This document shows, piece by piece, positions 1-10,886 of a stretch of 64,000 bases of DNA. Positions within the stretch are counted from its first letter, which is position 1; each line of letters starts with the position of its first letter. The translations under genes and the position numbers were made by a program. The stretch is from Antedon mediterranea (taxonomy: Eukaryota; Echinodermata; Crinoidea; Comatulida; Antedonidae): contig NC_092675.1 of assembly GCF_964355755.1 (NCBI RefSeq), positions 25,646,412 to 25,710,411 of the forward strand, written 5' to 3'. Under the pieces are notes generated by a model. The model had not been told where the DNA came from, did not search any database, and was given only the letters and a program-made list of their open reading frames with translations.

Positions 1-1470
1 TATTGAGTTGACTACATCCATAATCCAATGTTAATATTCTTGTAGGCCAAACATTTTTATTTCTATCTTTATGTATCCACGAAATAAAAGGCTTGCCAAA
101 AGCATTGTTTCTTTTTTGTTGTTGTATTTTTTTAGAATTCATTTAATTTTGTATTATATGCTAGTAATTTAGAGGTAGGCCTACTCCTCTATATTGTGCA
201 GATGATTTAAATACATTTTTCATATCATAAAAGAATAATACAAAATGACTATAGAAAAAAAACAAAGAGAAGTGAAAACGATATATTTATTCCAATTCAA
301 TTCCTTTTTATTGAAAATAGATACTGAATATAAAATGAAAACATTGTTACACATTATTACTGTTTTCTGAAAACGAGATTCTCAATAAACCGTTTCATGT
401 GATCCGATCCGGTCATCAAAGCTATCATCTATCATTGTAATCAAGATTACCACCAACAATACCTCAATGACACATAAAGACAAAACCAAACAATGAAAGA
501 AATTTGGTTTTACAAATTACTTCGATTAAAAAATGAATGGTTTTTTTTTCGTAATCTGTGCATAAAAGTCCCTAGGAAATAAACAAACTTGATAAAATAC
601 ATATTTGTTTGTAAATATTTGTCCATAATATCTGTCTCTGTTGACACTACAATAAACCATGTCGTAAGATAGAAGATAAAATTTCATGAACAAAAAAAAT
701 CACCAACAAAGCCTGTTTTCCTGTGGACGTTATTCGACGCTATCGTCGTTGATCGTTAACAGTTCAACGACGATCGTTTGAAAACGATCAAGTTGAAATG
801 ATACCTTTTCTTGGAAATCATTAAAATTTCAATGTTTACGTAAAAGATTGCCGATTATTGTTAACGATAGCATCGAATAACGTCAACAGGAAAACAGGCT
901 TAAGAAAGTTAATTTATCATGCAGTGGTGGTGGTTGTAAGATTTTAGCAATAACTATGTGCACTTCCTCTTAACGTGTATGACCTCAGAAAAAAGATGCA
1001 GGCCTATATCAATTTCGGATAATATTCTTTGTTATTTTCATAACGAATTTGAAAATATACAATTTTAAAAACGTTACTCTCTCGGGCTCCCTACCTCCAC
1101 CCTATAAGGGCCCTACCAACCAATAAACTCTATACTTTAAAATGTTATGTGAAACAGAGTATGTTTAGTTCTACGAATATCAAGCATTTCAATAAGGCTA
1201 ATAATAATAACCGACCGAAAATGTCCAGGCCAAAACGTCCTTCTAAAACCTTTTTTTAATTTTTTTTATTTATTTCATATTTCATGATACCAAAAACAGG
1301 ACCGACGCAGCGGTAACACACACACAAAATAAATATAAATATCAAATTCTGCAATTAACAAACCTTATGCAGGACATTGTGCGTAATACTGAAGATTCCG
1401 AAAACATTACATCCTTAAATAGGAGAAATAATAAAATCCAAGGAAGGAAGGACACGATTAGTCTAACAAA
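1..1470. other. 5' flank of gene 1, no gene seen
   Basis: AT-rich sequence with no coding signal that I trust. It holds one small inverted-repeat element (710-900) and would contain the promoter of gene 1, but I see no convincing TATA box. Short open frames around 1342-1561 overlap the start of gene 1 on both strands and are chance frames. Confidence 0.6.
710..900. mobile_element. MITE with about 40-bp TIRs
   Basis: The ends AGCCTGTTTTCCTGTGGACG and, reverse-complemented, AGCCTGTTTTCCTGTTGACG match, and the match continues inward past GTTATTCGA for about 40 bp. At 191 bp with no coding capacity this is a non-autonomous DNA element. Flanking triplets are caa and taa, so the target duplication is unclear. 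The outer motif resembles that of the element at 12196-13602 (GGCTGGTTTCCTGTCGACG), so the two may be related. Confidence 0.8.
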
Positions 1471-4400
1471 ATGTTTTCTCCAGTATACATCGTTGTCTGG
1501 TTCTCCATGGTACTTTTGCATATTACGAGATCTCAACAATGTTCAAGCTACGATTCGTTAGAATTAGGTAAGAAAAAAAACTTCGTTTTCAACTTTGTTT
1601 ATTGTTATTAATAGAGGAAAACAATTACATATAATTGACAAAAAAATAATATTAAAAAAATATAACAAAAATAGATATAGAAATGTTTTAAATCCAAAGG
1701 CAAATTACTGAAAAAATGACAATGCTGTGGGTATCAGTGGCTGGATCTCAATGGAGATACAAAAAAAAACCGAAAAGCTAAATCAAAACGATAAAGTAAA
1801 ACAGTCAGAAAAGTTAGTTCGGGCAACACTAGCCCTTCATCAGTGCAAGTGAAGGAAATGTTTTAAATATACATGTTAAATACTTCTACAACACTTTTTT
1901 TTAAATAACACATTTCTAACGGAAGGACTAAGATTAGTTGTACCAACACATGGAAGTATATATACCTGAATTAATACGAGGTATCTTTTAGGATTATGCC
2001 CTAAATTGAATGAGGTGTTCTGTCGCTATTAAGATCAGAAATAAAAAGAAGAACATAATGACTCCAAATGAGATTGTAACACAATTATAAATCTTAACAT
2101 TTTCAAAATTAAATTTTTATTTTGATAAGTGTCCGAGTTCAAAGAGGCAAGACAAAGTTCATTGTACCACGAGAATACCGTTGCAGGAACTGCTGTTGAC
2201 GGCTCAACTATTCGTCCATGTACTCACACTAGTAAGTAATTCTAAAACAATAACTAGTACAGTAGTATTGAAATTAATATGATAAAACATCAGTAATTGA
2301 ACATTTTATCTTTGTTAAGACGGTATATTTTTTGTTTATTCTAGTTTGTTTTATTGTAACTAATGTATCATTTCAAATAGAAAACGAACAGACGCCATGG
2401 TGGTACCTGGATCTCGGAACAGAAATAGTCATATCAAAGATTGTATTATTTAACAGAGTAGTTTGTTGTGGTAAGACGATCTAATAACAATTATTTTGAT
2501 TAAGATTTGACTTACAGCCAGCTAAAATACGGTTAGCCTATTAAGACAATGCGTTTTATTCAGAATGTTTTAACCACATTCATCAGACACATAATGCCAT
2601 AATGCTTTCGAAGTTAGATATCTCGTTTAAGATCGTTGGGGGTTTAGTTAATGTGACTGATTATCCAAAAACATTCCTAATTATCATAGTGGACAGGATT
2701 GTACTCCTTCCTACTGGTAAGCAATCCACCAACGTATACCAAGACAAAGCTGCGTAGAGGAATCATTACGATGACAATGTAATTTGCCCATATATGAATA
2801 TGATGATGCCATATCGCTACCATATTTGGGCATATCACTATCATTTTGTGCACATCACACTTTTTTGTCAAACTAGTTTGATATTGTAGACAGAGCTTTA
2901 ATGACAATGTTGTTCTTATTAGCGATTAGGTTACAAGGAGCAGATGTTCGTGTTGGAAACAGTAAGGATTTGCCATTTACAGAGAATACAAGATGTGGAA
3001 CAGTAGTTACACAAAATGAAGCAGAGAATATAAACCCGATACAACGTTACTGTAACCCACCTACTGGCATTGCCGGACGGTATGTCAGCATAACTAAACC
3101 TAGAGTTGTTGGAATTCTTTCCTTATGTGAAGTAAAGGTTTACAAAGGTACGTAAACGTTAATCATTTTTAACATCTTTTCAATTAATTAAATATGTTTT
3201 AAAATGAAAGCAATTTTAAATTATATTTTTTTATGACCAATATTATCAACATTCATAAAAGTTTTTTTTTTATTATGGCTCTACACCAACTGCAAACTAC
3301 TGTATCTAGCATTGTTTTTATGTTTCTAATGACGTTTAATAAACTGTGTCAATGAATGAGGATTATTAATAGTCTCAAACAGCTATTATGTCAACAGTCT
3401 AATTAAATAATTATGTCTATAGATAGTGGAAAACCTGTAGTTCTGTGTCCAGATGATATAGAAGTAAATGTTGAAAATAATCAAACTTTACATCCGGTTA
3501 CTTGGAATCTTCCTGAAGTTTATGATAATTTGCAAACAGACCTAATGGTGACCTGCTCTCCGTCATCAGGCTTCTTATTTCACATTGGATTCACCAAAGT
3601 TACTTGTTCAGCAACTGACGCAACTGGAAACGAAGGAAACTGTTCGTTTGTTGTAAATATTGCAGGTAAAAACAAGATAACAGTATGTTTTGACTATCAA
3701 TAGTACAACAACAATTAGCATTACTGTTCTTTTTTATCCTAATAATATCAAAAATAAAGTAAATTGCATACCACAAATAACGATTAATACATGACAAATA
3801 ATGTCCTTCTTATTTGCGTCCCATATTTTGAGTGTTTAAAAACTTTATTAGGATAGAACATGTTTAAACAACCTTTTTTCAAACATCCTGAATAAATGTT
3901 ACTACTGACAGTATTTTACTATAGCATTATTCATTCAATGTATTTTACATTTATAATAATGAAAGTGGATTTTATTTGTTTATTAGATAACAAGAAACCA
4001 GACCTCGTTTGCCCTACGCATATCACAGTAAAAAGCAACATTGACCAGTACGAAAATCCAGTTACCTGGAGTGACCCAACAGTGACGGACAATTTACATA
4101 AAGGTATATCAGCAACTTGTACACCTGCATCCGGATCCATCTTTGACGTTGGTTCAACTATTGTCACGTGTTCTGCAACAGATGGTACTGGAAATGTTGG
4201 AAGCTGTTCATTTGTTGTCCATGTCATAGGTCAGACGTTTAATAGTAAGGAGTACTTTTTATTTCATGTAGAGCTATATAATTATTTGTAAGCTTACAGG
4301 ATCGAAATAGTACCTTAAACACATTCTAAAATAATGTAGGAATATTAATATCAACACAATAAAGAAAATGTATACTCTGGCGTTTCGAAGTAGGCCTACA

Positions 4401-7400
4401 TAAGGTAGTTACCTATTTCAATAATAATTAACAATTATAGGCCTATTTGAGGGAAATTGTGAACTGCGATTACGTACTAAAATACTCTAAAAAAGGAGAA
4501 TTTTTCAATTATTTGTGTATGTTTCATTTTTTATTCAACATTTATTTAGTCATCAATTACAGTACATCATAATTACAGTACAACTGAAAACAGGGATCCT
4601 GCATAAAAAACTGTAGCTTCGTTTTTTTGTAGGACCCTTTTACATAAGAACAAGTATATAGAACTTAAATAAACAAAGGTGTTGTTAATCAGCATATAGT
4701 GATAAAAAGTATTTTTTGACCTGTTTTTTTATACATTTATTTTGTTTCTTTAAGATAACCGGTTTATTACCACCATTACAAGTGAATTCTTTCCACAATT
4801 TTGGTCCATATATGGGTATAAACTGTTGACTGCAAGTTAGTCTTGTGAAGGGAATTTCGAATTCAGTTTCTGTTCTGAGGTTATGAGTAGGCCTAATACT
4901 GTCACAGTAATTAAAAATATTTAAAATGTGATAATGTGGTAATTCATTGAATTTTACGTTTGCCATAAATCCTATGACGTTTACTTTGTAAATATCATAA
5001 ACGTTTAATATTTTTAGTTTCTTAAACAGTGGCTCTGAGGCTTGTCTGGATTTAGAGAAGGTAATGCATTTTACAGCTCTCTTTTGGAGTTTTAGTATTA
5101 CTTCTAACGTGCTCTTGTATGTATTTCCCCATATTAAGTTACCATACTGAAGATGAGGTAATACTAAGGTGTTATAAAGACTAATACGGACTTTATGAGG
5201 AAAGAATTCTCTTACTTTTAAAAGTATACCAATTGCCCTAGACATTTTTTTTCTAATAAGCTGTATGTGATGTTTCCAGTTAAGATTTTCGTTTAAAATT
5301 ACACCTAGAAATGTCACATTTTCTTTTCTATGTAATAACACATTATTCATTTTTATTTTAAACTGGTTTTTGTCAAAGTTCTTTTGGTTAGTTTTAAAAA
5401 CAACGTAATTAGTTTTGCTGACATTCAGTAACAGCTTATTTGCTTTAAGCCATACGTTTATTTTTTCTAGTTCAATATTCATAGTATGGTTTAACATTGT
5501 AGGATCTCCCCTTGTTATACAAGTTGTGTCGTCAGCAAAACTAATTATATCTATTTTACTACTTGCTCGACTTATATCATTGATGTAAATTAAAAACAAA
5601 AGTGGTCCTAAAACAGAACCCTGTGGCACCCCTATATTGGTGTCTTTTAAACATGATGATCTACCGTTGGCATAAACATATTGTTTGCGGCCACTTAAAT
5701 AGTTTCTAAACCACATTAAAACGATGCCTCTTATACCATAATGCGCCAATTTGCTCAACAGAATACTGTGATCGATAATGTCAAACGCTTTTGACATATC
5801 TATAAAGGTAGTAAGTGCATATTCCTTTTTTTCAAATGCATTTAATATTCTATGGACCAAGTCGATCATAGCATGAGAAGTTGAGTGTTTGTTTCTAAAT
5901 CCATATTGATTGTTGCTTAACACTTTACATTTTGTAAGATAATTGTATAATTGATTATGGATAATCTTTTCAAAAACTTTCGAAAAAATGGGCAACAGCG
6001 ATATGTGGTACAGTTAAGAAAATAAATATATAAACCAAATATCGTCATCTTAAACGCTGATCGTCATTAGACATTGCGCGTCTCACTTGTGTTCGCCACT
6101 CAGTACGTTTTTGAGCAAGCATGTGTATAGGTCTGCATGTGAAAAGTTCTCCTTTTTTATGTTTACCATCCATGTTGTTTTTGGTCTTCCTTTTGGTCTT
6201 TCTCTGAGCCTGAGATTAACAAAATAATAAACTGCAAAAAAAAAAAATCGTGAAAACAATACAGTACAAAGATTAGATTTGCAACGCCTCTCACAAAAGT
6301 AAAATTTAAACTGAACATTTGGGGCATTGTTTTTACCTATATCAGAGCTAGTTAGTGTACCGTAGTGGGTCATACGTATATAGTAAGTGTGGTATACGTT
6401 TTATAATATCTAACATCTTAATTTAAATTGTGTTTGAAATTATAAATACGCCAGAAATGATTAGCTTTACAACATACACATTCAGAACATTTTGTGTATA
6501 AAGGGAAACTAGCGCCCCCATATGGTTATTAAGATTCTATACCAAATACAAATTTAGGCGCCCGATCGCCATTTCCCTCTATTAAAACGTTTCAGTTGCG
6601 CTCTGTTGACTCTATATGAACATTACGTTATAGTTTATATATAAAGACAAATAAACGTAATGCTTTCAAGATTTTTTAATATCTAAAAAAATATTAATTA
6701 GGCGTACAGTATCATAAATCTAATAATATGTTTAGCTAAAGTTAGAATAATAATAATATAACATTATACATACTGATTCTGTTTGTTTTTTCTAGTTAAA
6801 AACAATTTTGTTGATAACAAATCTGTGTTTATTTGTCCTGAAAACGTTACTGTGAACAGCAATATTGACCAATCAAGGGCTTCAGTGATGTGGACTGGAA
6901 CAATGACCCCTAACAATGGGAATACAATAACGTGCATACCAGCATCGGGATCGGTCTTTGAAGTTGGTTCAACTATTGTCACTTGTTCTACTAGACATAA
7001 TGATGACGTAACAAGATGTCAGTTTGTTGTTCACGTGGAAAAATTTATTTCAGGTAAGAATACAATCTTCTAATTCATGTAGTGGCTTTTCTTTGTTAGG
7101 CCTGATTACAATTAGTATTTATTTTATAATGTGTACTTTTGACATTTTACATTATAAAGTTATTATTTCTTTTTTATATTCGTGGGCTTAGATTTATTCA
7201 AACTATAAAGAACTGTAGGATGTATTAATAATTATACTTCCAGCAATTGCCTACTTTCTTAATAAATACGCTTGTTCTCTGGTTCAACCAACGATCTAGT
7301 CTAGATAAGTAGCATGACATCCCAAACATTATATATTTATTTCGGTATACATAAACATACAAACAGCAGTAGCCTGGAAACGTTTATTAACAAATATATA

Positions 7401-8944
7401 AAAGATAAAGTATCAGTGGTTTCAATATAGAATTGTCAATAGAATTTTAACAACAAAAACCTTTCTAAAAAAAATTAAGATAAAGAATTGTGATCTTTGT
7501 ACTTTTTGTAAAATTAACACTGAAACAATTCAGCATATTTTTTTATGGTTGTATCCATGCAAATACTTTTTGGGTTTTTGTTTTTTCAACAAATTAAAAG
7601 CAAATGAATAGTTGGAATTATAATTTAAAGAAAACCCTTACCAGAGAATGCATTTTATTTGGTAATGCTTACAATGCTGTAAATAATCTTGTCATTTAGG
7701 TAAAATATTTTATTTACATATCTAGATGTTCTGATATTAAACCACCAAATTTAGGACTGGTTAATTTTTTAAGTCGAATTTTAAAAATAGAAGAGTACTT
7801 ACATTCGATAAACGACAAAATAGAGTTATTTAATGAGGACTGGAACGTTAAACTTTTGATTTTATAAGTAAATAAATAGGATATACCTTTTACATATTTT
7901 GTTTGCATTTTTGCTTTGGCCTTTTAATTATTTTAATTTAATTAAATTTCTGTTTTTAAGATTTGTTCTGCCTCATGTGTCACCGCTGTGTCGGTTTTTT
8001 TTTGCATATTTATTTTTCTCTTTTGTTGGGGCAACCCACTTTTATTGCAATGATAAACAATATGGTGAAGGTTACAGTATAATATATGTCTATCTATCTA
8101 TTTATCAATGAATATTTAAGTGATATTACACAGACAGAGGTTAAAAGATTATATAAAATATTTTGATATTGTGTTGAAATCTAGATAAAACAAACATGTA
8201 TACAGAGAAAATTTATATTACAGAGCTAAAACGATATAAAGATTGATATTCAGTATTAAAAAGAGATTCGATATAATATAAATATATATATGATAAAATG
8301 GTATATTGCATTATAAGATTATGTTTTGTTTGAATACTTTTATAAAATTGTATAGTTTTACATTTTGAACATAATATTTCTTTTATTATTTATATTATAA
8401 AATAACAAACTAATAAATATTGCAAAGCTAAACCCAAACCGAAGTATGGGGATACGCCCTCGTCGCTAGCCAGGTTTATTTTAATAGTTCTAGTTTAAAT
8501 CCTGGCTAGCACGTCTCCGTCATCCCGAATAAAAAAAAAAAAAAAAAAAAATAACATGTGGGTATTTCCAAATTTTTAGAAAATTCATATAGTGGACATG
8601 TATCTACCAGCGCAAGTGTTTATAAAGCAGTAATCGCAATGTTCTGTGTAATGGTTGTTATTATGGCATCTGCGTTATTTCTGGTTGTCAGGTACAGTAA
8701 CATGTCATTTATTCCATTACGATTTAAAATAAACCTAAATATATTTGAGGTAAATATAAGGTACTATTTAAAGAAACTTATTCTACATAATTATATCTTT
8801 AAAATATTAATAGGCATGAGCTTTGTGTTTATATTTTTATTTTCATTCGTGTTTTTTAGATACTATAAATCGAAGTTAAATCATCACACAATTGGAGTCA
8901 CCAAGTTAGAAGGTGATGCGATGAGCTGGAAGATTCTGGAATAA
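1471..8944 (+). CDS. Gene 1: F-type lectin / 3xHYR membrane receptor-like protein
   Basis: Nine exons, joined by GT-AG sites: 1471-1567, 2130-2231, 2381-2470, 2923-3147, 3423-3665, 3987-4244, 6796-7053, 8580-8691, 8860-8944. They give one frame of 489 aa. Residues 1-22 are a signal peptide (ATG 1471 has an in-frame stop just upstream). Residues about 24-171 are an F-type lectin domain (AVDG, CTHT, PWWYLDLG, LCEVKVY). Three HYR domains follow (172-252, 253-338, 339-424), then a membrane segment at about 441-461 and a 28-residue basic tail ending SWKILE. The fucose motif is damaged: RVVCCAIR replaces R-x-D-CCAxR, so the Asp is missing. Intron 6 carries a LINE on the opposite strand. Likely a surface recognition protein; ligand and signalling are inferred. 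Exon borders are mine, unsupported by transcripts. Confidence 0.85.
1690..1860 (-). other. Retroelement 3'-end relic with hammerhead-like core
   Basis: In intron 1 of gene 1, the minus strand reads CTGATGA, one A, GGGC, loop, GCCC, GAA. That is the order of the hammerhead core boxes around stem II, and it matches the layout of the core at 31573-31617. The base after GAA is C instead of A, and I find no convincing stem III, so it is probably decayed. No coding part remains. Confidence 0.35.
4525..6012 (-). mobile_element. 5'-truncated non-LTR retrotransposon (LINE) in gene 1 intron 6
   Basis: A single minus-strand frame (4685-5995, open to about 6010) encodes the second part of a LINE ORF2. 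It holds a reverse transcriptase with PISLLPIFSKVFEK-type start, FIDMSKAFD, GVPQGSVLGPLLFLIYIND and the catalytic FADD motif, then the LGV(I/L)LxxxLxWxxH thumb region and a C-terminal tail of the Jockey/CR1 type. The 3' side ends in an AATAAA-rich stretch near 4525. There is no endonuclease or ORF1, so it is 5'-truncated and not autonomous. The frame is unbroken, suggesting a fairly young insertion. Confidence 0.9.
6063..6240 (-). mobile_element. LINE ORF2 C-terminal fragment
   Basis: Minus-strand translation gives RPKGRPKTTWMVNIKK and, after a frameshift, AQKRTEWRTQVRRAMS. This matches the usual end of a LINE ORF2 (GRPxxxW..IKxDL ... DRxxWRxxV), as also seen in the LINE at 23317-24423. It is a separate short relic next to the LINE at 4525-6012. 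Confidence 0.75.
7330..7870 (+). mobile_element. Degenerate LINE C-terminal relic in gene 1 intron 7
   Basis: Broken plus-strand translation gives KWFQYRIVNRILTTKTFLKK, then CDLCTFCKINTETIQHIFLW and later ILFGNAYNAVNN. This is the zinc-knuckle-like end typical of L1/Tx1-type LINE ORF2 (RIL.TN.FL....C.FC....E...HLF). Stops and missing bases show decay. Relics of the same kind, inverted, occur at 51541-51960 and 63835-64000. Confidence 0.7.
8463..8552. repeat. Hairpin plus poly(A) tract before membrane exon of gene 1
   Basis: GCTAGCCAGG and CCTGGCTAGC form a 10-bp inverted repeat separated by about 30 bases, followed within 20 bp by about 20 A residues. It ends some 30 bp before the acceptor of the membrane exon. 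It could be a small retroposed sequence; gene 4 has no such sequence at the matching place. Confidence 0.5.
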
Positions 8945-10886
8945 TAATACGACGTACTTGTTGTCTAAGAATCATACTCTAATGCACTGTTAACAATATT
9001 AAAATAAAGACATTTAAACTATATAATGGATTGAAACAACATCTTAACATGAAAGCATGACGTCCATTTATATTTTCTTAGCTCTCTTATTAATCCTATT
9101 GAATAACTGAAACTATTGTTTTGAAGTTACAGCTTAGATTCAATTAATTGAAAGAAGAATATAGCTTCAACTTCGTTGAAGTTAGGTCGATAGTTATAGA
9201 TCTAAAGTTGCACTCCTAGTCAAATTATCATTCCATACAGGAGTTCTAGTAGCACCAATGGGCAAACGCTATAGAAAAAACCTCTGAAAAAAGTATTTGT
9301 AGGCCTTACTTAGGCATAACTGTTACTATCAAAATACGATGTATGTAAACGTCCTATTAAAATCGTTTTACAGGAAATTCTGAACAAAATGGGCCTAGAA
9401 GTGGTTCCTGGTGATAAAATCTAAAACCATAAAAGCTTGGCAATAAAGGGAATGAAACGGATGGTATAGAATGATAACAAGTTATTAAAGACTGAAAAGG
9501 AAATTTAAAAAAAATTACCACCTGAAAAATGTTTTTTTTTCTATAACTATAGCATAAACCGTAGTAGCATTGATAATGATATATAATAATTAATATTATT
9601 ATTTTAAGCATGATAACGTTTACATAACATATTGCCTAATTTTGAGTTTTTTATGTAACTCCATGTTTTATAGAAACATGTTTAGGCTATAAGAATGTAT
9701 CTTCCAAGAAACATAAGAAATATATTAGATAAGAACAATCTTTATTTTGATGACCACAAGGCGAATTTGTTTTCCTTGAAGCTTAATTACACACACTATA
9801 GACCTACAGTAATTAAAATTAATACAATATAATAATAAAGATTAAAATTAGAAAAAAAACATGATGGATAAAAAAACATTGAGTTGTTTTGAGTTGAGGA
9901 CAAATGAATTCCTACATCGAGTGCTTGCTATTAAGATTGTGTCAACCACATCCCGGTGAACAATCTATTTACCCGAGGAATCAAGAGATCACCAACAATC
10001 CCAATAAGTATTCTTAGAAAACAGATTTGCAGATGATTCGTTTTATTAATATGATATCTTTTACACATTGTGTAGAATGATATCATTGTTTTGGTAATAC
10101 ACTTTCTGTACCCACAGAAAAAAATTACACATATTGTAGTAATGAAAACGTAATCTGTATATAGGCTAGGCTACAAATTCCCATACTGTAGTTTTTCTAA
10201 ATGGTACTATAATTTGAAAACATTTCGGTAATTTTGTCATAAATACATTCATATCATTTCCGTCATAGAGATGATTGATTATGATAAAGATGGGAGGTAG
10301 CAGGGGCAGAAAAAATTGGGAATTATGGGCGGCAATAGTGGGTTCTACATTTTTGATACCACAAGTCTAGATACTAGTTTATTTTAATAATATATAACAT
10401 ATCGGACCGAACGTTAAATCAACAAAAATACAGTCGCGATATGAACGGAACGAAGTACAGGTATAGGCTACTAGAATTATACGCATGCGCAGATTAATAT
10501 TTTGTATAAATTACCGTTCCTTTACGTCTACCTTCCCCTTTCGTCTACTAACTATTGACTTTGACCAGCACGGTAACCACTGAGAATGCAGATGTGTACA
10601 ACGACGCGGCAAGAAGCTTGCAAAGGAAGACACCGATTTCAGTTTCTTTAAAATAATGATAGCATTATTTCTATTGAGATGAATTCGATGATCATAATGC
10701 AGCATGGGAATCTTGATAAATGTTTGGAATATAAATAACACTCAAATACTATACTATTTTTACAAAAATTATATTTACTGAATGTGTAACAAAATTGATC
10801 GTATTTGATACAACATTTCTTTAGAATTCCTTCTAATTTTCCATTTATAGATTGTTCCTAAATTTTACAATTCACCATTTCCTTAA
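8945..10886. repeat. Gene 1-2 spacer, copied after gene 4
   Basis: Spacer of about 1.9 kb with no gene. It is nearly identical to 52638-54584, the spacer after gene 4, with small indels (about 30 bp lost near 54279; an extra 20 bp near 53775). It includes a hairpin CTTCAACTT/AAGTTGAAG at about 9167-9185 and a block at about 9952-10025 that also recurs after gene 5. The upstream signals of genes 2 and 5 should be in this spacer or just after it. Confidence 0.85.
9003..9008 (+). terminator. Poly(A) signal AATAAA of gene 1
   Basis: A perfect AATAAA lies 58 bases after the stop codon of gene 1. The duplicated copy after gene 4 reads AATAGA (52696-52701). Confidence 0.65.

Noticed and set aside
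3931-4227. Minus-strand open frames opposite HYR exons (also at 24994, 35728, 36075, 49438, 49785, 58066)
   Set aside because: Antisense shadows of conserved HYR exons. They repeat because the exons repeat, and they have no start, splice or domain support.
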